A DNA stretch of 19,420 nucleotides from Clostridiales bacterium UBA1779 (GCA_002314565.1 DCGL01000044.1:1-19420); one strand, 5' to 3'; shown: positions 1 to 7,186, counted from the stretch's first letter. Translations and numbers: made by a program. Notes: a model not told the origin generated them from the sequence alone.

Positions 1-26
1 AATGTGCGTGCCAAGCACACAAGTAT

Positions 27-57
27 AAGCCGGCTGCACAATTGAAGCAACCGGCTT
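27..57. repeat. Stem-loop downstream of the SGNH-like gene
   Basis: AAGCCGG (27-33) and CCGGCTT (51-57) form a 7-bp perfect stem, with an inner TGC/GCA pairing and flanking ACAC/GTGT that could extend it. It lies about 50 bases past the minus-strand stop at 104, where a terminator is expected, but neither side carries a T tract. It may be a factor-assisted terminator or mRNA 3' end. Confidence 0.35.
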
Positions 58-103
58 GGTGTTCGATCAAACTAAATTGTAATATTCATCAAAAATACAT
101 TTC

Positions 104-685
104 TCAGCTTACGCTTACGTAGTTCATTGCATCCGAAAAGTCGATTTTTCCGCTTCTGAGGTGGAAAATCAACAGGTTGAACAGTTTCAGCTCCGGCTTG
201 CTGCTGCTTACGGCGTCGCTGGCGTCGATATAATCGCAGCCCGTGTCATCTGCCATTTTTTTCAGCAGCTTGTTTACAGGGCCTGCATTCTTGTCAACGA
301 TTGAGACAATGTAGATTTTCGCCTTTGTCTCGTTATGAATTGTGTAAAGCAGGAATTCATATTTTGCAATAAAGTCTTCCGGATCAAATCCTTCAGTCTG
401 AATATCGGCTTCACCGATTTCAATAAACAATTTACGAGGGCAAAGGTCCGTAACGGAGCTTTTCAGCAGATCGAACGCTTCGTAAATGCTTAAATCCTTT
501 ACGCTCCTGTTATAAATCGTTTCATCAAGGTCAAACGATCTTGCCAGTTCGCAGACGGGAAATTCCGAAAAGACGGAAGAACCTAAGAAAACGATTGCCC
601 CCTGCTTTGCAATACTGTTCATCTGTGTGAATTTATCGTTCATTGCCTCTATTTTGACGACGTCTTTTTTCATCTGTTTTTTCAC
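104..685 (-). CDS. SGNH/GDSL-like hydrolase fold protein (putative)
   Basis: A soluble protein of up to 193 residues with no signal peptide or membrane segment. The GAIVFLGSS segment near residue 35 resembles block I (GxS) of SGNH esterases, FIEIGEADI near residue 90 resembles block III (GxND, with Glu in place of Asn), and the C-terminus carries a His-containing FHLRSGKIDF stretch where the Asp-His block would lie. The Asn replacement means catalysis is not assured. The start at 685 is a GTG inside the upstream gene, giving a 53-base overlap; an in-frame ATG at 673 is an alternative, and the ATG at 643 has its purine-rich tract too close to be a good site. It is translationally coupled to the PQ-loop protein. 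The substrate is unknown. Confidence 0.6.
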   Translation of the reverse strand: MKKQMKKDVVKIEAMNDKFTQMNSIAKQGAIVFLGSSVFSEFPVCELARSFDLDETIYNRSVKDLSIYEAFDLLKSSVTDLCPRKLFIEIGEADIQTEGFDPEDFIAKYEFLLYTIHNETKAKIYIVSIVDKNAGPVNKLLKKMADDTGCDYIDASDAVSSSKPELKLFNLLIFHLRSGKIDFSDAMNYVSVS

Positions 686-965
686 CCATTGCCTTTTCTG
701 ATTCTTTGTCTTTCTTTCTGTTTATAAAATAAACGGCTATATTGCACGAAACAAACAGCAGATTAATAATATAAACCGCGAAAACGTAATTGATTCTGCC
801 GGTGATTATCTTTGCAGTGATTCCCGCGATATAACCGAGTGTTATAAGAAGGATGAACTGCAGGCTCATTGATTTTGCCGTTTTTGCTTTTATGTTTTTT
901 ATTACCGATAACGGCCATGAGCATCCGAAGCAGATTAGCATTACCGTCTCTAAAATTTCCGCCAT
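633..965 (-). CDS. PQ-loop / SemiSWEET-like small membrane protein
   Basis: A 110-residue protein with three predicted membrane helices (about residues 5-25, 32-54 and 60-83) and a highly charged Lys/Glu/Arg tail. Three helices of this size match a single PQ-loop (SemiSWEET) unit, which in characterised members dimerises to carry small sugars. The conserved Trp-Pro in CFGCSWPLSVIKN followed by TAKSMSLQF matches the first helix and loop of that family. The ATG at 965 is preceded by a GGGGT tract. The last codons overlap the downstream SGNH-like gene, so both are likely made from one transcript. The gene is divergent from the LysR regulator, the usual arrangement for a regulated target. Sugar transport itself is family knowledge, not shown here. 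Confidence 0.65.
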   Translation of the reverse strand: MAEILETVMLICFGCSWPLSVIKNIKAKTAKSMSLQFILLITLGYIAGITAKIITGRINYVFAVYIINLLFVSCNIAVYFINRKKDKESEKAMGEKTDEKRRRQNRGNER

Positions 966-1005
966 TTTTTAACCCCATATTTATTTTTTCCGTAACAACT
1001 GCATT

Positions 1006-1034
1006 ATTATAGCATTGACAAACGATAAAATCTA
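1006..1034 (-). promoter_or_regulatory. Probable promoter of the PQ-loop/SGNH pair
   Basis: On the minus strand a perfect -10 TATAAT occupies 1006-1011, with a poor -35 (TAGATT, 1029-1034) at 17 bp. It overlaps the plus-strand LysR promoter almost completely, so the two directions should compete. The weak -35 would suit activation by the LysR protein. Confidence 0.5.
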
Positions 1035-1043
1035 ATATATAAT
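1015..1043 (+). promoter_or_regulatory. Consensus sigma-A promoter of the LysR gene
   Basis: TTGACA at 1015-1020 and TATAAT at 1038-1043 are separated by exactly 17 bp, a perfect match to the housekeeping consensus. Transcription would start near 1050, about 40 bases before the ATG. Confidence 0.85.
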
Positions 1044-1056
1044 ATGCGCATTATTG

Positions 1057-1072
1057 ATAATATTCATATTAT
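1057..1072. promoter_or_regulatory. 16-bp palindrome, candidate operator
   Basis: ATAATAT-TC-ATATTAT is a perfect inverted repeat with 7-bp arms. It begins a few bases downstream of the predicted LysR transcription start and ends before its ribosome binding site (GGGGTGA, 1079-1085). Its place suggests an operator or an mRNA hairpin controlling LysR synthesis. The AT-rich composition raises the chance of coincidence. Confidence 0.4.
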
Positions 1073-1089
1073 GGTTTTGGGGTGAAAAT

Positions 1090-1959
1090 ATGGAAATTAC
1101 ACAGATTAAATATTTTCTGGAGGTCGCCGAAAGCGAGCATATGACTATGAGCGCCGAAAAGCTCCATATTGCGCAGCCGGCTTTGTCACAGGCAATAAAA
1201 CGGCTGGAGGATGAACTCAGCGTTCCGCTTTTCAAGAAAAACGGCAGAAATATCGTTATAACAAAATACGGCAAGTACCTTCAGGCAAAGCTGAAGCCGT
1301 TTATTGAAACGGTTGATAAATTGCCGGATGATCTATTCCAGATGGCAAACGTAGAAAAGAAAACAATCTATATAAACGTGCTTGCCGCATCAACTCTGAT
1401 TACAAATGCCATTATCGAGTACAAGGCAAAGCACAATGACGTTATTATCAAGCTCCTTCAGAATTCGGAAGAAGAGCAATACGATATTGAGATCACTACA
1501 AAGCTGTTTTACCAGCAGGATGATAAAAACAGCAATCGCTGCTTTGTCTGCCCGGAAAAGATATTTCTGGCGGTTCCGAACAGCGACAAATATGCCGATG
1601 TTAATGCTATTTCACTGAAGGAGGCTGAAAATGAGGATTTTATCAGCCTGATGGGCTCCAGGCAATTCAGATATATCTGCGATAAGTTCTGCCGTCATGC
1701 GGAAATCAAGCCGAAATACGTCTTTGAAAGTGATAACCCGGCAGCTGTTCAAAACATGATTGCCGCCCAATTGGGCGTCGGTTTCTGGCCGGAGTTCAGC
1801 TGGGGAAAGCTGCAGAACAAAAAAGTCAAGCTTTTACCAATAAGCGATACGGCTTGCAGCCGTGACATCATTGTAAGCCTGAGCGATTCAAGTGAAAATG
1901 AATGTGCAAGTGATTTTTTCACATTTTTGAAATCTTATTTACAGCAGAAGGCAAAATAA
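1090..1959 (+). CDS. LysR-family transcriptional regulator
   Basis: A 289-residue regulator. Residues 1-60 form the LysR winged helix-turn-helix, with the characteristic MEITQIKYFLEVAES opening, the AQPALSQAIKRLEDEL recognition region and the PLFKKNGRN wing. The remainder is a substrate-binding-like effector domain. The ATG at 1090 is preferred over an upstream in-frame start at 1054 because GGGGTGA sits 5 bases before it and the LysR domain begins right there. It is divergent from the PQ-loop/SGNH pair and shares a compact promoter region with it, so that pair is its likely target. The effector is unknown. Confidence 0.93.
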   Translation: MEITQIKYFLEVAESEHMTMSAEKLHIAQPALSQAIKRLEDELSVPLFKKNGRNIVITKYGKYLQAKLKPFIETVDKLPDDLFQMANVEKKTIYINVLAASTLITNAIIEYKAKHNDVIIKLLQNSEEEQYDIEITTKLFYQQDDKNSNRCFVCPEKIFLAVPNSDKYADVNAISLKEAENEDFISLMGSRQFRYICDKFCRHAEIKPKYVFESDNPAAVQNMIAAQLGVGFWPEFSWGKLQNKKVKLLPISDTACSRDIIVSLSDSSENECASDFFTFLKSYLQQKAK

Positions 1960-1967
1960 ATCGCAAT

Positions 1968-2016
1968 AAAAACGGCGGTGCCGGCAAAGTCAAAGCTTTA
2001 CGGCACCGCCGTTTTT
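1968..2016. terminator. Bidirectional intrinsic terminator
   Basis: A perfect 16-bp stem (1968-1983 with 2001-2016), GC-rich core flanked by A5 and T5, encloses a 17-base loop. It lies between the convergent LysR and AraC/GyrI genes and should work in both directions. Confidence 0.92.
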
Positions 2017-2031
2017 AAATCATATAACGAT

Positions 2032-2922
2032 TTATTTATGCTTCACAGGAATCCAGATTGCACTGTGGTAATCAGGGTCCGTCTTTTCCCCGTTCACGCA
2101 GTCATACCATTCTACTGTAGCGTTTCCGGCAAGCTCGTATTCCGGATTTCCGGGAAGCCATTCCTTGAATATACGAGTATTAACCGACTGGAGCGCTTCG
2201 GGAAGAGGACCTATGCAGTTAAACACAGCCCATTCACCGGCCGGGAACTCATAAAGAGTCATCCCCTCCGGAACCTCACCGCCTGCATATCTGCCGGCAA
2301 CCAGATAACGGAAGCGGTTGCAGCCGATATCGTCAATACAAACGGCATACTCGCCGATGCAGTTATCCATCAAGGCTTTTTCACAGGCGTTTGCCGGCGG
2401 GTTGCCCGCATAAACGTTATTTGCATATTTTTCGCAGATTTCATCCCAGTACTTTGGTATTTCCGTGTAGGAATTTTCCATGGAAAACTCCCTTTCAAAG
2501 CCGATCAGCTTCAGCCCGAACATTTTTGTAATTTTGACATCCATCTGATATCCCCCCTGTATGTTGATTTGAATATTCAGCGGAAGGAAGGTGCGATATG
2601 TCTCTCCTGCCCGAACGGCAGACGGAGTTACACCATGAAAACGGGTGAATGCCTTTGTAAAGCTCTCAGGAGTATCATAGCAGGCTTCAAGGGCAATTTC
2701 CAATACTGTCTTATCCGTTTTTACCAGCGCAAGAGCCGCATTATACAAGCGCCGTCCCTTCAGATATTCCGAAACAGACATTCCGGTTACCACAATAAAA
2801 CCCTTCTGAAAAAAATACGGGGAAATATACACGTGTTCGGCGACATCCTGCGCACTGATGTCTTCAGACAGGTGTTTTTCCATATATTCAATAGAATTCC
2901 TGATTGCAGTTAACCATTCCAT
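2032..2922 (-). CDS. AraC-family regulator with GyrI-like effector-binding domain
   Basis: A 296-residue regulator. Residues 1-107 hold the two AraC helix-turn-helix motifs (ISAQDVAEHVYISPYFFQK and the VLEIALEACYDTPESFTKAF region, then RFHGVTPSAVR). From about residue 127 (MDVKITKMFGLKLIGFER) to the end is a GyrI-like effector-binding domain, with the typical EIPKYWDE and GEWAVFNCIGPLPEAL stretches. N-terminal DNA binding with C-terminal GyrI domain is the Rob/SoxS-related drug- or ligand-sensing layout. Family members often bind hydrophobic cations or amphiphiles. It is a single gene with its own promoter, convergent with LysR. No efflux pump is adjacent, so the target is not evident. Confidence 0.92.
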   Translation of the reverse strand: MEWLTAIRNSIEYMEKHLSEDISAQDVAEHVYISPYFFQKGFIVVTGMSVSEYLKGRRLYNAALALVKTDKTVLEIALEACYDTPESFTKAFTRFHGVTPSAVRAGETYRTFLPLNIQINIQGGYQMDVKITKMFGLKLIGFEREFSMENSYTEIPKYWDEICEKYANNVYAGNPPANACEKALMDNCIGEYAVCIDDIGCNRFRYLVAGRYAGGEVPEGMTLYEFPAGEWAVFNCIGPLPEALQSVNTRIFKEWLPGNPEYELAGNATVEWYDCVNGEKTDPDYHSAIWIPVKHK

Positions 2923-2953
2923 ATCTTCGTATCCCTTTCTTCAACATGCTGAT

Positions 2954-2982
2954 ATTATACAACAACAGAGCATTGTTTTCCA
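2954..2982 (-). promoter_or_regulatory. Promoter of the AraC/GyrI gene
   Basis: Minus-strand TATAAT at 2954-2959 and TGGAAA at 2977-2982 (4 of 6 consensus) with a 17-bp spacer. The predicted start is about 25 bases upstream of the gene's ATG. Confidence 0.6.
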
Positions 2983-3010
2983 GCTTTTTTCAGCACGGAT
3001 TTGTCCGGCG

Positions 3011-3193
3011 TCAGACGTTATTACGCTTCAATGCTTCAAGCATCTTTTGGCCTTCATCAATAATTATCTCTGCGGTGCCTGCTTTATAGCGGGAACTGCG
3101 TGCCTCATATGCACTTCTTACAAACAACACCTTCTCGTCATGGCAGCGTATGACTTCACGTCTTGTGCTTCACGGACCGGTATCTCCGCTCAT
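3011..3193 (-). pseudogene. Remnant of a small unidentified protein gene
   Basis: The 442 bases between the AraC/GyrI and HipA-like genes hold no intact gene. On the minus strand an ATG at 3193 opens MSGDTGP, then an in-frame TGA (3172-3170), then 52 sense codons to a TGA at 3013-3011. The second part is hydrophilic and protein-like (for example REVIRCHDEKVLFVRSAYEA and AEIIIDEGQKMLEALKRNN), while the opposite strand reads as a typical antisense shadow there. I recognise no family. It appears to be a gene broken by one nonsense change, or by a lost upstream part. A short plus-strand frame at 3216-3287 also looks protein-like but lacks a ribosome binding site. Confidence 0.35.
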
Positions 3194-3318
3194 CCCAAGC
3201 TCAATGCTTCAGCTTATGAAAACTCAGGTTTATGTAAGCGAAGAGCTTGCAGCTCCGTTTGAGTGCTGGGAACAGGTAGGATATTAATAAGAATCCCATC
3301 ATCGGTCTAAGATTACTA

Positions 3319-3346
3319 AGAAGCCATACCTTTCGGCACAGCTTCT
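3319..3346. repeat. Inverted repeat after the HipA-like gene
   Basis: AGAAGC (3319-3324) pairs with GCTTCT (3341-3346) around a 16-base loop that can form a further CC/GG pair. It lies 18 bases past the minus-strand stop at 3365 and may help end that transcript. There is no T tract on the minus strand. Confidence 0.3.
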
Positions 3347-3364
3347 GCGTTGAGAATAATACGA

Positions 3365-4534
3365 TTATTTAATCGGGCATTTTGTTTGTTCTTCCGCAAT
3401 TTCGTTCAACAGTTCAATTCGTGTGCGAACAGCAGAACACAACGTACCGATTCTTGGTTCCTTGATGTGTTGAGATGTTTCCAGTAAAACCCGGATCTCG
3501 TCTTCAACGCCGTCAAGCACCGAAAGATCAAACCGTGAAAGGTCAGTCACCAGTTTCAAATTGTATGTTGGGTTCTTCTTCCAAAGCGGGGTTTTTAATT
3601 CGCTGTCATCTTCAGGTTTAATTTCCGAAGATTGAAGGTTAAACCAAAGAGAGTTTCCACAATCGAAAATCGGTGCGGCACCAACCCACTTCAAAGTCCG
3701 TGCGTCCCGAATCAGCCCGAAATTGTTCAGATGCCTGTCGGTGTTGGCAATCAGATAGTCCAACACAAGCATGTTTTCCATCTCTTCTCTGATATCTGAA
3801 ACACCGAGATTCTCACAGCATTCGATATAAAACTCATATTCGGATTGATTACTTCTTTTTTTGCCGGAGCGCATCACCTGAGCTGCCGAAACCAACTCGG
3901 TTTCCTTTGTGATGAAATCCTCACATACGCAGCATTCTTCCCCATGCTCTGTCATCATTTGATATGTGACGTGGCTGATACCCAGGCGTCCGGCAATGAT
4001 GGAAGCAATCACTTCATTGTAGGTTTCCTGATGGTATGGCGCACTGGAGCTTTTTATCAGAATGCGTTTTCCGTCTGATATTTTCCATTTCTTTTTCAAA
4101 TTCCCATCGGCGGTATTGTCCGGAGAAACGAGACTTGTACTCTCGGCGCTTCCGCCCTTGCCGAACAGGATGTTTCCGATGTCTTCCGAAAAGGAATTTT
4201 CAAAGAAATTAATTTCTTCCCAATGCAACGGTGTATCCGTCGGAGATACCCAGTACTGGTCGGAAAGGCTCAAACCAAAGCACTTGCGGATCAGTTCTTG
4301 CGAAGATGACAGATTAAGTGTGTCCAGCGCTTCACGAAGTCCCTGACGGCTTGCCGGAATGGACCGCTTTGTCCACCACGCATTAAGCATTTTTCGATCG
4401 ACGATATTTTTGTGAAACGTTCCTATTGGAAGATGCTCTGCGGAATAAAGAGTTCCGAGCGCCGTGATATTGGAATACTCGTCAATCTCCAAATCAATTA
4501 CAGATACATTGCGGTGCATCAAAGTATATTGCAT
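3365..4534 (-). CDS. HipA-like Ser/Thr kinase domain protein (orphan)
   Basis: A 389-residue protein of the HipA-like kinase group common in Clostridia. SPDNTADGNLKKKWKI (about 137-152) and RILIKS (K161) match the nucleotide-binding region. LDYLIANTDRHLNNFG (258-273) carries the catalytic Asp266 and Asn271 of the DxHxxN motif, and FDCGNSL supplies the metal-binding Asp291. The active site is therefore intact. The ATG at 4534 follows a strong GGGAGG site. In classical HipBA modules a Xre-type antitoxin gene precedes hipA; none is seen here, upstream being a promoter and a possible tiny ORF. Its N-terminal 120 residues differ from E. coli HipA. It could be a toxin, a phage-defence kinase or a housekeeping kinase; the sequence does not decide. 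Confidence 0.8.
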   Translation of the reverse strand: MQYTLMHRNVSVIDLEIDEYSNITALGTLYSAEHLPIGTFHKNIVDRKMLNAWWTKRSIPASRQGLREALDTLNLSSSQELIRKCFGLSLSDQYWVSPTDTPLHWEEINFFENSFSEDIGNILFGKGGSAESTSLVSPDNTADGNLKKKWKISDGKRILIKSSSAPYHQETYNEVIASIIAGRLGISHVTYQMMTEHGEECCVCEDFITKETELVSAAQVMRSGKKRSNQSEYEFYIECCENLGVSDIREEMENMLVLDYLIANTDRHLNNFGLIRDARTLKWVGAAPIFDCGNSLWFNLQSSEIKPEDDSELKTPLWKKNPTYNLKLVTDLSRFDLSVLDGVEDEIRVLLETSQHIKEPRIGTLCSAVRTRIELLNEIAEEQTKCPIK

Positions 4535-4568
4535 TATTGGGCCTCCCTTCCATAATAATCATTAATAT

Positions 4569-4598
4569 ATTATACCACACACTCTCTTTTTTTTACAA
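4569..4598 (-). promoter_or_regulatory. Extended -10 promoter of the HipA-like gene
   Basis: Minus-strand TGG-TATAAT (-10 at 4569-4574, with a TGn extension) and TTGTAA (4593-4598), spacer 18 bp. The -10 region (TGTGGTATAATATATT) closely resembles that of the AAA ATPase gene near 19080. Confidence 0.65.
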
Positions 4599-4635
4599 TA
4601 GTTTTTCTATTAACATCCATATGAAAGAATGATAT

Positions 4636-4740
4636 TTATCTTAAAAAATAGATTCTGCTTTCGCTGTTCTTATAAGCAGACAGGTCCCCGCCGAGACGGT
4701 CAACGATGTAGTTCAAATGCCCGCATTTAACGTTACGCAT
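4636..4740 (-). CDS. Possible 34-residue protein
   Basis: An ATG at 4740 preceded by a CCGGGGA tract opens 34 codons that end in TAA at 4636. The product starts MRNVKCGHLNYIVDRLGGDL, is basic, and has codon use like the neighbours. A TATAAT sits about 35 bases upstream, past the stop of the radical SAM gene. No family is recognised. The last third of the frame overlaps a hairpin plus T-run, so the frame might be chance within a terminator region. Confidence 0.35.
   Translation of the reverse strand: MRNVKCGHLNYIVDRLGGDLSAYKNSESRIYFLR
4643..4680 (-). terminator. Possible terminator of the radical SAM gene
   Basis: On the minus strand TCTGCTT (4680-4674) pairs with AAGCAGA (4660-4654) around a 13-base loop, and T6 (4648-4643) follows after five bases. 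It lies 120 bases beyond the stop at 4800. The gap between stem and T-run makes it a weak candidate. Confidence 0.35.
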
Positions 4741-4799
4741 TCCCCGGAAATTGAATCAAGAGTAAATGAATATGCCGATTATAACAGCCTTTTTTGTTT

Positions 4800-6242
4800 T
4801 TACAGTCTCAGTCCGCTTTTTCGTGTTTCGCAGGCCAGGAAGTCGCTGTGTATGGCACCTTCAAGCGCTGCCTGTGAGATTTCCGTATACTTTTGCAAAA
4901 TATATCCGTAAAGGAGTTTAAAAACGTCCGGCTGCGATATTTTCTGCAGTCTTCTGCCGTCATTGAGCTTTACATACTTCGAAAGACCCTCAAAAAATCC
5001 GAAATAATCCGATGTGTATGCGAAAACGGTTTGCAGCGTTTCGCGGAAATGCCCGCTCTCGCAGAGTCTTTCCATAAGCTCGTCTATATCTGAAAGTTTT
5101 GTTATTTCCTCAAAGCTCAGCCACTTGGTGCACAGAACGTTGTACGGGACCTTATCCGAATAAACGATGCCGTATTTTTCGGCATCCCGCCGCAGAGCCG
5201 TCCCGGGCAGAAGCTTCAAAAAGCCAAGCTGCAGCATATCGCAGACGGGGAAAGCTTCATTGAAAGACTGCGAAAATCTTTCATAGCTCTCATAAGGGAG
5301 CCCCGCTATCAGGTCAAGGTGCACGTGAATATTCCCGAAGCTTTTTATTCTGCCGACGGCACGAAGTGTTTCGCCAGGATTTATATGTCTCGAAACTGCC
5401 TTCAGCGTTTCGGGGTTCGTGCTCTGAAGCCCGAACTCCAGCTGAATTTTGCCCTTCGGGAACTTTTCAAGTATACGAAAGCTTTCTTCGTTGAGCAGCG
5501 ACGCGCAGACCTCGAAATGATAATTGCGCGTGAATCTGTCTTCAAGCAGCAAGGACCAGATCCTGTTTGCGCGCTCCACGGGGAAATTAAAGGTCCGGTC
5601 AACGAATTTTATGATTTTTATGTTATCAGGCAGCTTTTCAAACTCCAGCAAATCGGCCTCAAGCTGTTCAAGTGACTTGTATCTTACGCCCTGAGTGGCG
5701 GATGACAGGCAGTAGGCGCAGCAATACGGGCAGCCGCGCGAGCTTTCGTAATAAAGCATACTCCCTGCGGGGTAATCCTCGCACCGGTAATGAATTCCCG
5801 TATCCTGCATGGCTTCGGCATAAGGAACGGCATTGATTATCCGCCCGTATGGCTGTCCATTTTCAATTGCAAGGCACAAATCAACCATCGCCTTTTCGCC
5901 CTCGCCGCAGATTATTGCATCTATGAAAGAAAAGGAGTCAAAACGTTCCGTCTCATAGGAAACCTCGGGCCCGCCGAAAACAATTTTCGTTCCGGGAGCT
6001 ATATGTTTGAGGTCAGAAGCGAGTGCGTACATGACGTCGCAATTCCAGATATACGTGGAAAAGCCCACGACGTCGGCCTTGATTGCAAGTATGTCCTGCA
6101 GAATATGCGCGGTTCTGTCGCGCAGATTTCTCTCCAGCAGCACGACTTCAAAGCCGGCTTTTTCGAGTGGTTCGCGCAGGCACCTGATTGCAAGATTTGT
6201 ATGTGAATAAGAGCCGTTTACGGCAACAAGCAAAATTTTCAT
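4800..6242 (-). CDS. B12-binding-domain radical SAM protein (DUF4080-like)
   Basis: A 480-residue enzyme. Residues 1-140 have the Rossmann-like cobalamin-binding fold (DVVGFSTYIWN, KIVFGGPEVSYE, DAIICGEGE), without the DxHxxG cobalt-ligand motif, as is common in this subgroup. SSRGCPYCCAYCLS carries the radical SAM cluster cysteines C171, C175 and C178. The central barrel includes QLEFGLQSTNPETL and HLDLIAGLPYES. The C-terminal 130 residues match the extension known as DUF4080 in these proteins. They resemble the MiaB-less B12 methyltransferase-type radical SAM group, but no substrate is established for the subfamily. It is a stand-alone minus-strand gene. No strong ribosome binding site precedes the ATG. 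Confidence 0.88.
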   Translation of the reverse strand: MKILLVAVNGSYSHTNLAIRCLREPLEKAGFEVVLLERNLRDRTAHILQDILAIKADVVGFSTYIWNCDVMYALASDLKHIAPGTKIVFGGPEVSYETERFDSFSFIDAIICGEGEKAMVDLCLAIENGQPYGRIINAVPYAEAMQDTGIHYRCEDYPAGSMLYYESSRGCPYCCAYCLSSATQGVRYKSLEQLEADLLEFEKLPDNIKIIKFVDRTFNFPVERANRIWSLLLEDRFTRNYHFEVCASLLNEESFRILEKFPKGKIQLEFGLQSTNPETLKAVSRHINPGETLRAVGRIKSFGNIHVHLDLIAGLPYESYERFSQSFNEAFPVCDMLQLGFLKLLPGTALRRDAEKYGIVYSDKVPYNVLCTKWLSFEEITKLSDIDELMERLCESGHFRETLQTVFAYTSDYFGFFEGLSKYVKLNDGRRLQKISQPDVFKLLYGYILQKYTEISQAALEGAIHSDFLACETRKSGLRL

Positions 6243-6297
6243 TTTTTATAAACTAACAGTCAATTTGATTTAACGGATTGGTTTTCATTTTTCAAGG

Positions 6298-6393
6298 CGG
6301 TAAAGCATCATCCGTATGTTTTACCGGGGGGGACAGATTCTATTTTACGGTACATATAATACCGCGTGGGTAAGGCAAGGGATACCGCGTGGG
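6298..6393. repeat. Cluster of CGGTA/TACCG repeats between genes
   Basis: In the 166-base gap between the radical SAM start and the AraC stop: CGGTAAA (6298-6304) pairs with TTTACCG (6320-6326); CGGTA (6349-6353) pairs with TACCG (6360-6364); and ATACCGCGTGGG is directly repeated at 6359-6370 and 6382-6393 (23-base period). A run of seven G lies at 6326-6332. The array could be an RNA structure ending the AraC transcript, or binding sites for a regulator. Confidence 0.5.
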
Positions 6394-6408
6394 GAAGCAA
6401 GCGGGACT

Positions 6409-7164
6409 TCACTCTTTAAACTCACTCGGGGAAACCCCGTAGTATTTTTTGAACATCTTCGAAAAATTGTAAATGCTCCGGTAGCCTACAGCTTCGGCGA
6501 CAGATTCGATGGAACTGTAATCCGAACGCAGTAGTTCGACAGCCTTCTTCATACGCAATTCCATCAGCGCCTGCATGGGAGTCATTCCGTATATTTCAGA
6601 ATAGATTCTTCGGAAATAAGCTTCGCTGATTCCGGCAGTTGCGGCGAGCTTTTTTATGCTCATCGATGGAGCCGTGTAATTGCCGCGAAGTTCTTCGACA
6701 GCTTTGCTTATCAGCTTTTCCTTGCTGGTTATTTCGTATCTTTTGTTCTTTTCGAGCAGGGTCATCAGGATCTGATACAGATACACTATTGCCTTTAATT
6801 GCGAATCGCTCTCTTTTTCGAGCAGAACACGCTCAAGCTTCAGAAAAAGTCTGAACGCTTCTTCACTGTCGGCAACGGCAAAGGAAACCGGACTATCATT
6901 TGTCATATTCGCTTCAAATTCTATGCCATAGCATCCGCCTGCCGTCGTTTTAAATGAGTATGACGACCCACAGGGCAAAAGGCACAGATGATTCTTATCG
7001 GATATTACAGTATCACCGTTCGCACACGAATATTCCGTAATTCCCTGTCTTTTTATCATCAGTCCCCAGCAGGGCCTGTTTTTTCTGCTCTTTGTCACAC
7101 CGGGCTGTGAATGAATTCTGTTTGCCGAGCGCACTTTCAGAATACGGATATCTTCAATTTTCAT
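6409..7164 (-). CDS. AraC-family regulator with cupin-like N-terminus
   Basis: A 251-residue regulator. Residues 1-125 form a cupin-type sensing domain (CWGLMIKRQGITEY, HLCLLPCGSSYSF, GCYGIEFEAN). Residues about 152-251 hold both AraC helix-turn-helix motifs (SIKKLAATAGISEAYFRRIY and SIESVAEAVGYRSIYNFSKM) and the closing KKYYGVSPSEF signature. The ATG at 7164 is chosen over an upstream start at 7272 because GGAG precedes it and the upstream codons cover the promoter. It is divergent from the dehydroquinase-like/MDR operon and presumably controls it. It shares architecture with the AraC regulator at 15349 and may be its paralogue. Confidence 0.93.
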   Translation of the reverse strand: MKIEDIRILKVRSANRIHSQPGVTKSRKNRPCWGLMIKRQGITEYSCANGDTVISDKNHLCLLPCGSSYSFKTTAGGCYGIEFEANMTNDSPVSFAVADSEEAFRLFLKLERVLLEKESDSQLKAIVYLYQILMTLLEKNKRYEITSKEKLISKAVEELRGNYTAPSMSIKKLAATAGISEAYFRRIYSEIYGMTPMQALMELRMKKAVELLRSDYSSIESVAEAVGYRSIYNFSKMFKKYYGVSPSEFKE

Positions 7165-7186
7165 TTTTATCATCTCCATAAATCTT

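Noticed and set aside
1054..1089. Upstream start for the LysR gene
   Set aside because: The extra 12 residues fall between the promoter and a good ribosome binding site at 1079-1085, and the LysR domain starts at 1090.
1978..2913. Long plus-strand frame opposite the AraC/GyrI gene
   Set aside because: It is a shadow: the minus strand has two clear conserved domains, and the plus frame starts inside the terminator.
3011..3172. In-frame TGA codons as a sign of genetic-code recoding
   Set aside because: TGA acts as a normal stop elsewhere, for example at 8128-8130 directly before the next gene's ribosome binding site region, so the two in-frame TGAs are better read as decay.
3216..3287. Plus-strand 23-codon frame starting MKTQVYVSEELAAPFE
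   Set aside because: It looks protein-like but has no ribosome binding site and no recognisable family, and lies beside a broken gene; too weak to list as a gene.
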